From: Xestospongia bergquistia
Taxonomy: Eukaryota; Porifera; Demospongiae; Haplosclerida; Petrosiidae
Length of the DNA stretch: 64,000 nt
Assembly (NCBI GenBank): GCA_963965975.1
Contig: OZ014415.1
Coordinates: 3,849,001-3,913,000 of the forward strand
Reading direction: 5' to 3'
Under the pieces are notes generated by a model. That model was given only the letters and a program-made list of their open reading frames with translations. It was not told the DNA's origin and made no database searches. This document shows, in pieces, positions 1-9,914 of this stretch; position 1 is the first letter of the stretch; every line of letters starts with the position of its first letter. The translations under genes and the position numbers were made by a program.

Positions 1-482
1 TTGGTGACCCTTCTCTTACAACAATGCCATTAATAGAACAATACAAACACACAAACACTCAATCCAGTTTTCTGTATTGATATCAAATGGTACTAGATAT
101 TACAGTGTGGTTGTACCAAATGATGCTTACTTTAACCAGAGTTTATTAATCAACATCAATCTTATCAATGGATTTTAATGTATGCATCAGATGGTTCTAT
201 CTATGGATATGGGTATTCAACATCTTTTAGTGGTACAATACAATAGCACATACTAACTCAAATGGTAAATTGTTTGTCTCTATCTATGGCTCGACACATT
301 ATGCAGGATAAAGTTATGTTGGAGGCATTAAATTAAATCCCATTAACATTCTAAGAAGCAATGGTAATTATTTTACTTGACAAAATTCAAGCTCTGATTT
401 TATTTGTAAATTTATACACACACACACACACATATATATAGATTTGTACAAGTAATTGTAATAATATTCCTTTTTTTGAGCT
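1..482. other. AT-rich stretch without a supported gene
   Basis: No reading frame here can be matched to a family. Short open stretches are interrupted by many stops. A CA/TA dinucleotide run lies at about 415-440. It probably belongs to introns or decayed exons of the modular gene that follows on the plus strand. Confidence 0.4.
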
Positions 483-483
483 A

Positions 484-632
484 ATTACCTTCTACCTCTT
501 GAAGTTAGATCATGTAATGGTAGACTTCTTTGTTGGATTTATAACACCAGTAATCAATGTGAATTATTCATACATGGTGGTTGTCATGGAAATAAAAATC
601 AATTTAGGACTCTTAATGATTTTTGTAATGAA
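484..632 (+). CDS. Kunitz/BPTI-like exon (partial)
   Basis: One plus-strand frame from about 484 reads as a Kunitz-type module. A Cys is followed 15 residues later by another Cys, then ELFIHGGC, then HGNKNQF and a Cys, matching the family's C-x-F-x-x-G-G-C-x-G-N-x-N-x-F core. An extra Cys replaces the residue before the WIYN strand, and the first and last Cys of the usual six are not seen in the exon. Kunitz modules are extracellular protease-inhibitor or protein-binding domains. The frame closes soon after the module, so this is either one exon of a modular secreted or receptor gene or a decayed copy. No start codon or signal peptide belongs to it here. Confidence 0.55.
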
Positions 633-736
633 TTATATACTATACTAATATTTCTTTATAATGATTACCATTAGTGTAATTATTATTATTTACCTAAGTT
701 GTTCATTTGTTCAACCAACCAAGAAATGAAGCTCAG

Positions 737-846
737 ACATTTATGATAGCATTGTTTATACTAACTATTCCAATGCAGTTTGTTATCCTGATGAGTGTGC
801 AAACTGCTTCCCAAGATATCTTAATGGAAATAGGCAAATGTTTGTG
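737..846 (+). CDS. Cys-rich exon, family not recognised
   Basis: An open segment bounded by a possible acceptor (CAG at 734-736) and a strong donor (gtaaga at 847). It reads DIYDSIVYTNYSNAVCY, then PDECANCFPRY and an Asn/Gly-rich end, with three Cys in ten residues. I do not recognise the domain. Its position behind the Kunitz-like exon and before the somatomedin-B modules suggests another exon of the same extracellular gene, but no continuous transcript can be shown. Confidence 0.35.
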
Positions 847-849
847 GTA

Positions 850-1950
850 AGATCTTAATTATTTGTAAAAAACTCAAATCAATGTATAATTTGTTACACT
901 TCTGTATTTTATGTGTATGTGTGTCATTAAACCTCGATGTTCACTTTTGTGAGTGTGAGTTATAGTACTTGCTTTATGTGTCTGTTAGCTGGCAATGCAC
1001 TTTGAACAGCTCTAATACAGCAGAGAAATTGCTTACAGCTACAAAACGCTACAAAACCAACAGAGAAACAGCAAAAAGTTAAGCATTAGCAAGTTGTTCT
1101 AGATAAATGACTGTCTGGGGGAAATAAAGATTCACAAAGACCTTCAAAAAAAGAAGAGTGCTAGTAATAGAACTCTGTACTTTAATGTGAAATTAATACT
1201 ATACTCAAAATCGTAAATCTTAAACACCAGAGCCTAATAGATTCTATTCATATTATGGTGTTCCATTACTAGCACTTTAGACACAGACTTCAAAAAAAAA
1301 CACAGGCAAGTTGGACATGTGTTTGCTCTTATAAAACTTCTATAGGTAAAAAATACAATTATCTACAATTCCATTGTGGAAATTTTAGTTAAAATGTTTG
1401 GTTTCGAAGTTATGGCAAAATTGACTGAAATTGACAGCTGTTTAGCAATGAGTTGATTAAGTGACTGTAGAACAAAATTAAACCACATATACTAACCAAT
1501 GAATCAACTCTAGACATAAGCTCTACAATGATGAGGTGTGACAGATAATACTCAAAAACTTTTTTCTAGCTTTCTTGTCTGCATATAATTTCAACACTCT
1601 GTAGCAATAGCTTAATTTCTACAGACACAGCTACAAATTGTACAATCTTTGTAGCTTTAGTTATTGTTTAACTGTGTGGTTAGTATCTCCTAAATCAATT
1701 ATAAGATGATTTTCACTTATATATTCTTTATTTGCTTTAGCATTGCATGTCATTAAATCGTCTCTCGCATTTACTATTTAGCTCATGTGGTAATCAAATC
1801 TTAGTACAGTCAAAATTTACTTTTATTGACATATGAAGGTTTAGAGTTGATCTGTTAAGTAGTATCATGCAGTTGCAAATGTGACGTTTATGATAAGTTT
1901 ATCACTTACATGAAAAGTATAATTATCAATTTTAAACTTTTTTTCATGTA
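850..1950. other. Non-coding stretch
   Basis: No supported exon on either strand. The DNA is AT-rich with many short stops. It looks like intron or intergenic sequence between the Cys-rich exon and the first Ser/Thr linker exon. Confidence 0.4.
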
Positions 1951-1951
1951 G

Positions 1952-2062
1952 ACACAGAATTTAAACCTTCATACCCTTTTACAAGTAGTACATATCTTCC
2001 AGCAAGTTTTTCATCTTCTTCAAGTGGTTCTGTAGTTATATCTAAACCAACTGTTACTGGAG
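1952..2062 (+). CDS. Ser/Thr-rich linker exon, copy 1
   Basis: A 111-bp exon between a TAG acceptor and a GTAAAT donor. It encodes a mucin-like spacer that starts TEFKPSYPFTSSTYLP and continues with a run of serines. Both introns are phase 1, so the exon can be duplicated or skipped without breaking the frame. Related exons occur near 2733, 3480, 4213, 46059 and 46784, each followed by a somatomedin-B-like exon. The repeated linker-plus-Cys-module pattern is typical of an extracellular receptor or matrix protein. This copy is open throughout. Confidence 0.55.
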
Positions 2063-2103
2063 GTAAATCAACACTGAATAAAGTTGTTTTATGCTAATTT
2101 TAG

Positions 2104-2307
2104 GCTCATGTTTGGCTCTTAATCTTAAATTATTCTGGATGTTATGTATGGGCCCTGTCAACAGCTTGTAATGATAATGGTGCTGTTGTGATCAAAACTG
2201 TCACATTCGGAATGATTGTTGTAGTGATGTAGTTGATATTGGATGTTATCTTATGTCTTCTTCGCCATCTATAGTTTTACCTACTAAAACTAATACACAT
2301 GAGCTTG
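2104..2307 (+). pseudogene. Somatomedin-B-like exon, copy 1 (broken)
   Basis: The exon keeps the acceptor and donor of its relatives. The second half reads as a somatomedin-B core, CDQNCHIRNDCC followed by SDVVDIGC, matching the family's C-D-x-x-C...D-C-C...C spacing. The first half, after SCLALNL, loses frame and meets several stops. Somatomedin-B modules are small disulphide-rich extracellular domains. The frame damage marks this copy as a pseudo-exon. Confidence 0.55.
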
Positions 2308-2732
2308 GTAAGACAAAATAGGAGCTCCATATTTCATTTTTATGTTATAAGCATGTTAAGCATAACAATATCAAAACCAGTAATGTACATTGCAACCGAC
2401 TCCAACATCATAAACTTATATAATGATAGATTAGGAATTCTTACAAAATAAAAAGTCTTTTTCTAATATTTTTCTTGCTTTTGCACCTGCATTATATGTA
2501 ATATCACAATTGCTTCTCTACTAATTATGATCAAATTTATTTTTTTGTGACAATAATGCAGGTTTCTTCATAACATAATATGATGCTTGTGATCTGTTAA
2601 CAATATGTTAACTTTGTGTTTCATGTAGGCTTCAAATATATGAAGGTTTCTTAGTACTAGCATATGTAGTTACTTATCACGTGCTTTTTATCAATTTAAG
2701 AAATTATCAAATTTTTATCCTTTTAATTTAAA

Positions 2733-2843
2733 CACAGAATTTAAACCTGCATACACTTTAATAAGCAGTACACATCTTTCAACAATTTTTTTTATTTACT
2801 TCAAGTGGTTCTATTGTTACATCTACACTATTTGTTACTGGAG
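2733..2843 (+). pseudogene. Ser/Thr linker exon, copy 2 (broken)
   Basis: It aligns with the linker exon at 1952 (TEFKPAYTLISSTHLS), but the frame then slips in a T-run. The acceptor AG directly upstream is missing, while the donor (GGAG/gtaact) remains. Confidence 0.5.
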
Positions 2844-2894
2844 GTAACTGAACACTATGAATAAAAATAATAAATTGTCTTATGCTAATTTCAG

Positions 2895-3098
2895 GCTCAT
2901 GTTTGGCTCTTAATCTCAACTATTTATGATGTTGTGTAAGAAATCTGTTGCAAAGTTGTAGCAACAATGGATGCTATTCTGATCAAACCTGTCACATTTT
3001 GAACAATTGTTGTAATAATGTAGCTGATATTGGTTGCCATCCTGACTCTTTTTCACCTCAAACAATTTCACCTACTCAAACTGGCATACTTAAGCTTA
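2895..3098 (+). pseudogene. Somatomedin-B-like exon, copy 2 (in-frame stop)
   Basis: The core is well kept: CSNNGCYSDQTCHILNNCC followed by NNVADIGC, with seven cysteines in somatomedin-B spacing. A TGA interrupts the start of the exon, where copy 4 has an intact Tyr-Ser-Gly. Acceptor (CAG) and donor (gtaaga) are still present. It is the only copy here retaining the central Cys of the CxxxxxxCC block together with the outer cysteines. Confidence 0.55.
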
Positions 3099-3479
3099 GT
3101 AAGATAAAACAGAAGGTCCATATTTCATATTTATAAGTATGTTTGGCAAAGAATACTCCATCAAACCAATGAATGTTCCACCTAACTTCAATAACAAAAT
3201 TGTCATAAAACTACTGACATATAGTTATTTTCCTCAGAATTAAAAGCTATTCCAATTTTTTTACAATTGTGCATAAGTTGTGTGGCATTACAAATCATTT
3301 GTCTAATGTTCATTTTTAAGATCACATCTAAATTGTGTTTAAAGTTAATTAATTTTAATTCTGAAATATATTATGGTTTCTTCCTAATAATTCATGTGTA
3401 AGGTATTTGCATATGTAGTTACTAATATGATGGTAATGATCAGTTTAAGATTAATCAATTTTTTATCATCTTCATGTAG

Positions 3480-3583
3480 ACACAGAACCTAAACCTCCAT
3501 GCATACACTTTAATACATCTTTCAAAACAAATTGTTTACTTCAAGTGCTTCTATAGTTACATCTACACCAATTGTTACTGAAG
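3480..3583 (+). pseudogene. Ser/Thr linker exon, copy 3 (degenerate)
   Basis: A shortened and frame-shifted relative of the linker exon at 1952. It starts TEPKPPC and ends with a damaged donor context. No somatomedin-B exon follows. An inverted-repeat element begins directly downstream. Confidence 0.4.
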
Positions 3584-3604
3584 GTAAATAAGCACACATC
3601 TTAC

Positions 3605-4020
3605 ATGATACAGTTATTCTGACCATTTGCTGACAATATACTAATGGCAGAATAACGTTTATTCAATATTATCAGACATATCAGTTACCTAGTGGTAGAG
3701 TGTTAGATTCCTCTAGACCAGTCAATGTTATCTGATACATAGTAGTTTAGTATTCTGTAATTCTAGACCAATATAGTTAATATCTCAGGTATATTAGGCA
3801 ATGGATGGAAGATGATACAGTTATTCTGACCATTTGCTGACAATATACTAATGGCTGAATAAGGTTTATTCAATATTATCAGTTACCTAGTGGTGGGGTA
3901 CTTTGCTAAATACCTATGATGTTGGACAATATGCATGTGCTAAGTTGTAACATATTGTGTAATAGTCTTTATTAGTCTTATAGAAAAACAGTGCTTTAAT
4001 GATGAGAGACTTATAAACAA
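3605..4020. repeat. Left arm of an inverted repeat pair
   Basis: This block recurs as its reverse complement at about 6455-6785, with high identity over some 330 bp. It also contains an internal direct duplication: the segment at 3609-3677 recurs at 3813-3884. It could be a foldback or MITE-type element, or two opposite insertions of one dispersed repeat. No coding potential was seen. Confidence 0.6.
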
Positions 4021-4212
4021 GATCACATCTTAATTGTAGGTATCAAATTTTAGTCTAGTCATAATTTACTTTTATTGTGTGTTTCTATGAAGGTTTTCTT
4101 CCTAATATTTCAATGCAAAGTAGCAGCATATATTTTTACTAATATAATATTATATCTATCTATTGCATAATAAATATAAAAAAATCAATTTCATTACCAT
4201 TTTCATATACAG

Positions 4213-4313
4213 AAACAGAATCTGAAAATCCACACCCTTTTACAAGTAGTACACATCTTTATTCACCTTCTTCAAGTGGTTCTATAGTTTCACCTCGACC
4301 AATTGTTACTGGA
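4213..4313 (+). CDS. Ser/Thr linker exon, copy 4
   Basis: Open linker exon reading ETESENPHPFTSSTHLYSP, then SSSGSIVS. Compared with copy 1, one G is missing at the donor (GGA/gtaaat instead of GGAG/gtaaat). The exon is then 101 bp and no longer leaves one base for the next phase-1 exon. If real, this single-base loss breaks splicing phase into the intact somatomedin-B exon at 4365. Confidence 0.45.
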
Positions 4314-4364
4314 GTAAATGAGCATTATGAAAAATATAAGTTGTTCTTATTATGCTCATTTTAG

Positions 4365-4556
4365 GTTCATGTATGGCAATTAATCTCAGCTATTCTGGAA
4401 GTTGTAAAAAATATTTTTCACAAAACTGTAGCAATAAAAGATGTTATTGTGATCAAAACAGTCACATTTTTAATGATTGTTGTAATGATGTAGCTGATAT
4501 TGGTTGTTATCCTTCTTATTATTCCTCTACTAAATTGTTGACTATGGTGAGACAAA
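4365..4556 (+). CDS. Somatomedin-B-like exon, copy 4 (intact)
   Basis: The only fully open somatomedin-B-like exon in the left cluster, 192 bp between a TAG acceptor and a gtgaga donor. It reads GSCMAINLSYSGSCKKYF, then NCSNKRCYCDQ, then FNDCCNDVADIGC. The C-x-C-D, D-C-C and final C of the family are present, but the Cys expected four residues after the CD pair is Ser/His here. Somatomedin-B modules bind extracellular partners such as PAI-1 and integrin-linked proteins in vertebrates; the partner here is unknown. Confidence 0.55.
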
Positions 4557-4559
4557 ATC

Positions 4560-5292
4560 AGAAGCCCATGCAATACTTTAGTCACAGCTGTTTTCAGAAA
4601 AATCTTTTCTTTAAATATACATATATATAGTTTTGTTTTGTTTTTCTTACATGTGCATGCACAATTTTATACAGGTTCTGTATTGTGCTCAGGATTATGC
4701 CTAGAATCCAGCTTATAGTGTCTAGTCTGATTCATATAAGTAAATACATTTTAATGGTCAAAGTATAATGTATAATTATATTACTACTCCACTCACATAT
4801 CATAATTATATGCATCCATATGTGGTATAACGATGCTATATTCAATAGTTTACATTCGTACCAAATATATTCTATAGATACTGCTGTTAGTTTATACAAT
4901 CTGTTTAACTCTAGTTAGTATTTTATTATGAAGTCAGTATCTTCTAAAACAATTATAGAATTGATTTATTAATTACAAACGTTGCTTTGTTTGATTTTGT
5001 ATTGCATGTCATCTTTGAAATTTTGTCATCTATTAATTTTGCTTTTAAAACCATCTCTTGTTTTTATCATATTTTAGTCTAGTCAAAATCAAATCAAATC
5101 TCTTAAAAATTTTTCAAACTACAATTCCTATTTACAAATAATGAGATAGTTATGTACAATACCAAAAATGTAAGAACAAAGTACTTTGATTGAAAACATT
5201 TCAGAGCCTTTATTAGTGAATTGAGAGCAAAGAATCCAAAATTTAATATCGTTTCCTCAACATTCAAACCATCCTCGCTCTACTATGTTTAT
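4560..5292. other. Stretch without a supported gene
   Basis: AT-rich, with scattered short open segments on both strands and nothing recognisable. It separates the last linker/somatomedin-B pair from the perfect palindrome. Confidence 0.4.
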
Positions 5293-5360
5293 ATGGTGCC
5301 AAATAGCACAGCTGTGGTTCAACATATATGTTGAACCACAGCTGTGCTATTTGGCACCAT
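5293..5360. repeat. Perfect 68-bp palindrome
   Basis: Bases 5293-5326 (beginning ATGGTGCCAAATAG) are followed directly by their exact reverse complement at 5327-5360, with no spacer and no mismatch. The flanks do not continue the symmetry. It could extrude as a cruciform, or fold as a 34-bp hairpin in RNA. Confidence 0.9.
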
Positions 5361-5984
5361 CAAAATATATGATTTAAGCAACTCTAATGTTTTGGAAGTC
5401 AAAAACCTTTGTCCTCATGTAATGTTGAGACAAATGGAAGAATTTGAAAAACCTTTTTAATTTATAAGAACCCCTTTTAGTATTTTGTCTATATCTGTCT
5501 ACCTTGTAGGAGAGTGCTGGAATTGTACACAGAAAACATCTTTTATTTCTCAGTTTATAGTAGTAGTACACCCTCTAAATGATAGTGCTTCAATTCCAGT
5601 TATTCCAGTTAATCACACAACCTTAATTAATATTGTATATTATTTGAATGTATGTACTTTTCTGTATACTACATTGTTAAATTTAATAACAATTATGAGC
5701 ATCATGAAATATCATTAATTTGTATTACTTTGTTCAACTTGTAAAATATAATATAACATATATTTAGGAATTGTTCTGTTAGTTTCCCACAAATGCAAAG
5801 TTAATATGCAAGTTATCACAAAAGATGGTAAAACTTGAAAACCAAAACCATATATGTCCTTGGATAATCATGTGCAATATACAATCATGCAAAGCCACAT
5901 TAGTCAATATATTGTGAAGAACTTGTGAAATCACTTTCGCTCATTCATTATGAAGAAATGACATAACCTTGGGTGATACTAGGG

Positions 5985-6175
5985 TGGTCATGACACATTG
6001 ATCAATAATAATTATGATACAACTATAACATTAATATCAACTTCAACTAATTACTAATAAAGTATCATTGTCAATATTCTACTGGAATCATTACATAAGA
6101 GGTGTAAGTGACAGGAGAACTGGTTTATTAGATCAATAACAATGAATAATTAATTAGTTTCATCATCACATAATT
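5985..6175. repeat. Dispersed repeat, copy 1
   Basis: About 190 bp that recurs in the same orientation at about 39125-39325, inside an intron of the Kelch gene. Shared landmarks are ATGATACAACTATAA, AATAAAGTATCATT, a GGAAT/ATTACATAAGAGGT block and ATGAATAATTAATTAG. It is probably a short non-autonomous element; the exact ends and target duplication could not be fixed. Confidence 0.6.
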
Positions 6176-6454
6176 AAATATATTTAATTTTTACATGTTA
6201 TAATTTAACAGTTTCAATAGTAGACTTATTTGTGAGTTGTAATAATTTATTTAGTACACTTTAAATAGACTACTGATTGTCTTCCAAGATGATAGTTGTT
6301 ATGATATAACACAGTGCAATATGTGGTATATGGCCACACCTCCTTTGTAATAATTCCAATACAACACTCACATTACTGTACTATAAAGTGAATGTATCTA
6401 CAAATAGAGACTCATTTGATCATAGTTTAGTGTTTGTTTGAGTATGTTTTGTGT

Positions 6455-6785
6455 GTTCATTTACAAGTCTCTCATCATAAAAGCACTGTTTTTCTATAAG
6501 ACTAATAAAGACTGCTACACAATATGTTACAACTTAGCACATGCATATTGTCCAACATCATAGGTATTTAGCAAAGTACCCCACCACTAGGTAACTGATA
6601 ATATTGAATAAACCTTATTCAGCCATTAGTATATTGTCAGCAAATGGTCAGAATAACTGTATTATCTTCCATCCATTGCCTAATATACCTGAGATATTAA
6701 CTATATTGGTCTAGAATTATAGAATACTAAACTACTATGTATCAGATAACATTGACTGGTCTAGAGGAATCTAACACTTATAACT
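6455..6785. repeat. Right arm of an inverted repeat pair
   Basis: Reverse complement of most of 3605-4020, including the CCATCCATTGCC block and the run matching the spliced-looking TCTAGAGG segment. Only one of the two internal direct copies found in the left arm is present here. Confidence 0.6.
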
Positions 6786-7344
6786 TCACTGTTGTATCTT
6801 ACTGTATTGGTTCTACTAGTATCTGTACTGATACAACAAATATCTAAATTCAACCAACATATGAATCAACAACAATGGCTTAATTAATTTAATTTGTTAA
6901 TGCTCTCTTGTTGTAGTGTCAATCGCTCATTCAAGAAATTTAATTGACACTACAATTATACCTACCTTCCTTGTAATATAATTAGACTGAGATCCACCAG
7001 TTAGATTAGAGGGTTGTTGAGAATTATGTAAGTTGAGCAGTGTCAAATACATGTTCTTTACACGTCTAGTGTCCACTATTCTATATCTAGAGCTGTCAAC
7101 AAACTAATAGAGACAAACTAACACAACCAAAGTCACACCACCTTCACTAAAACAGAAAATAATTATAATAAAATAAATGCATTCTAATCAATTTTATAAA
7201 ATCACTTTTCAATTAGCTCCAATTATCAGCTTTAATGATATTACAATAAAAGTTTTTCTGATAGTACTTCTCTATTGTTATTGTATGGAGAAAGGTGTCA
7301 CTGGAAGAGGCTTACGTTTTTTTGAGTATTTTATAGTATTACAT

Positions 7345-7536
7345 GCTGTCAATAGTAGATGTAGACAATCATGCAATTAATATAATTGTACATGTTCCAT
7401 TTAATAAGACATCTATCAATGTAACTGGTCTAAATCCTCAATTAACATGCACACTTACTATGAGATTAGCAGTCAAAATGAAAATGGTCAAGTAATATTA
7501 GGGCCTACAACAACATCTATTAGGATTTGTCACATT
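7345..7536 (+). pseudogene. Fibronectin type III-like exon (frame-shifted)
   Basis: Two overlapping frames together give an FN3-like strand pattern. SINVTGLNPQLT is followed, after a one-base slip near 7460, by SQNENGQVILGP and TTTSIR, ending at a gtaagt donor (7537). The LNPxxxYT...SxNxxGxG layout is the F-G half of FN3 domains. The slip makes this a pseudo-exon or a sequencing error. It sits behind the somatomedin-B cluster, consistent with a modular receptor gene, but no linking exon was found. Confidence 0.45.
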
Positions 7537-7539
7537 GTA

Positions 7540-8990
7540 AGTCACAACATTTAAATATTAAAAATATATATTAATGTGCTAGTATCAAGTTATGAAAGTA
7601 CTGGATTGTGACTGTGCTTGCAGTGATGTCAACTGCTTATTTTGGAATTAGTTATGTTAATTTTAGTTTTGTCTTATTGCTTAAAAAATGTGTAAAAAAA
7701 TAAAATTGGGTGAACTACTATTAATTATGTATTGATAATTTATTCTATTAATGCAGACAAAGTGGAGGCAACTTTTAAATGACAGATAGTCCAGGTTATA
7801 ATATTGTTGATGAACACATTGTTAGTTTAAATGCAAATTTTTTAATTTTTATTGATGAATTCCATGATTTTGTAGGACAAAAAGATTTGCTATACGATAA
7901 TCTACCTCATGAACTATAAGTTAGATTAGTTTCCTGGTAGCCTCTCTGTTCCATTGAGACATACCTATGTAGTAAATGAGTGTTAGTTATGCTGGCAAAC
8001 ATATATTATGCACAAACATCACTCTTTGAGTATCCCTTGCACTATTATAAATTTACCTATCTAGATTATGTACAGTACAAATGAAACTGAGGTTAGCTTA
8101 TTAGTTAAAGTGGTGACTGGGTCCTGGTTGGCCAAATTTTCTACATATACTTTTTGTTTGTTTCTGTGAGTCATAGGAAACATCCTCTGTACATGTATCT
8201 TCAGTTGGTGGCTCAATGGATGACTGTGGTGATGAATGTAGTTTTGAAGGTTGTGTCACTCTAGGTAAGAGAATTGTAACTTCTTGGAATGAACTTAACT
8301 GAATAGTATCATAGCTGGTGTTATAGGCAGAAAATATCTTCAGAATTAAATATTCAAGTGAATTGTTTGTTGAATTTATTATGACAGAATGAATGATTTA
8401 CACAACTTAGGTCCATTTTAGTTGATGATCATTACTACTGATTTATCCTATGACAAGTCATCCCTATCTTGTCTTTAATAGTCAACATTAACCAAAATAT
8501 ATACCAAGTACATATTTAGTGCATTTGTTTGTAAACTATAGGCTATTCTTAGCTGGCCAGACTAGGCTCCTCAGCCAACAAACTATTCATTACTAATTAA
8601 TTAATCAATATTAAATTGGAACAATATATAGAGAGTTTACAAAGTAGCGGGTGTTACAAGTTCTTGTAATAGTTTAAGGGTGTCATTTACAAAGTCTGAG
8701 GCGTGATTAACAATTTTGATTCATTCATCAGGAAATACAAGGTGAACTTTCTATTAGAAATGGAGTTGTGATTAATTACTCTCAAGTAATCAAAATGATA
8801 TGGTACAGTGTTCTTCTGAATATGTTATTAAACTACACCCCAGATCATTTATATTATCATGGCCATGGGTGCAACTGGTGAGATTACTGATATTATGGCA
8901 AAAACCTTCATAGAACTTTCAAAGGAATGTTTTTATATGATAATTACATAAATCTAACCAAAACATACTAAATGACTAAAAACTAATAAA
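7540..8990. other. Stretch without a supported gene
   Basis: Short open pieces with possible splice sites occur (for example around 7757-7810 and 8177-8265), but none reads as a known domain. No transmembrane helix was identified that would link the FN3-like exon to the tail-like reading frame at 8993. Confidence 0.35.
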
Positions 8991-8992
8991 GA

Positions 8993-9388
8993 TTGTGTCT
9001 ACCTTTCATTTTGGATAACACAAGTTACAATGCTACAACACCCTTCCATAATCCTAGCTATAATGCACTGTGGTATAACAGTGTCCAAGAAGCATTGTAC
9101 TATTCATTGACTGTTTTATGCTTTCCTAGTGCATATGATCAGTTTGATACTGCAGTTAGACTGTGTTCACAAGGTTTACGAATAGAGCTGATGTCATATA
9201 AGGTAACAGTAAAAATCATTGTTAGTGCGGTCTGCAAAATAAATACAGGTCATTATAAATTTAAAGAGCAAGTAAGGGAGGTGAATTGTTTATTAAGAGC
9301 TGGTGGAAGAGCTAAGACAGGTGCTGATCTAGTAGAATTCTATGCTGATATAGGTTATGGTCATAGTATTTCTGTTAAAGTCTTTTAG
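8993..9388 (+). CDS. Hypothetical protein with NPxY-like motif
   Basis: A 131-codon open frame, not recognised. The N-terminal part contains the near-repeated motifs TSYNATTPFHNPSYNALWYN, and HNPSYNA fits the NPxY consensus found in cytoplasmic tails of receptors. The remainder is basic and unfamiliar (KFKEQVREVN, GGRAKTGADL). A possible acceptor lies inside the frame near 9128 (TTTCCTAG), so the ORF may be two exons plus a short intron. It could be the cytoplasmic end of the upstream modular receptor, but that is inference only. Confidence 0.3.
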   Translation: MCLPFILDNTSYNATTPFHNPSYNALWYNSVQEALYYSLTVLCFPSAYDQFDTAVRLCSQGLRIELMSYKVTVKIIVSAVCKINTGHYKFKEQVREVNCLLRAGGRAKTGADLVEFYADIGYGHSISVKVF

Positions 9389-9399
9389 TTATGATGAAT

Positions 9400-9910
9400 C
9401 AAAGGGAGACAGACAAAGTACAAAAATCAGTCAGATTACATATATATACTAATAAGTCTAGAACTGTATAGCAACCAGAAATTTCTGGAAGTCTAAGACA
9501 ATAATTAACAACTCTAAATAAAACATTGTGTAATAGGTTAATTAATGTCTTATGTAAACAGTCAAAAGTGTCATGCGCCAATAATTCTATCATTTATACA
9601 TTACAAAAAGATATATTCTGACTACAATGTACAAATATTTTTTGTTAATAATATTTGTGATTTTTGCAAAATTTAACCATGAAGTATATTAATTCATATT
9701 ATTTGTGTCTTAACTTAAATATTTTGAGAGTACTAATAATAAAAGATTATATTAAAATACATACATACATGTATTATTTTATATATCAAACATACAACAA
9801 AAGTCTAGACTAGCTATAATAATTTGTTGGGGGCATATATAAAACCACATTGCCCAATGTTAAAGTTTATATGATATACATATTATTAGTTTTGCTTTAT
9901 TTCATTTGAA
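9400..9910. other. Stretch without a supported gene
   Basis: AT-rich sequence with a short ATACATACATACATG run near 9760. Nothing on either strand could be matched to a gene. Confidence 0.4.
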
Positions 9911-9914
9911 TTTA

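Larger units (their letters stand above)
5361..7340. other. Repeat-containing stretch without a supported gene
   Basis: Open segments at 5374-5720 on both strands match nothing I recognise. The stretch contains a dispersed repeat (about 5985-6175) and the right arm of an inverted repeat (about 6455-6785). The rest is AT-rich and featureless. Confidence 0.4.

Noticed and set aside
5374..5718. Overlapping open frames on both strands beside the palindrome
   Set aside because: No motif, hydrophobic segment or exon structure could be defended on either strand.
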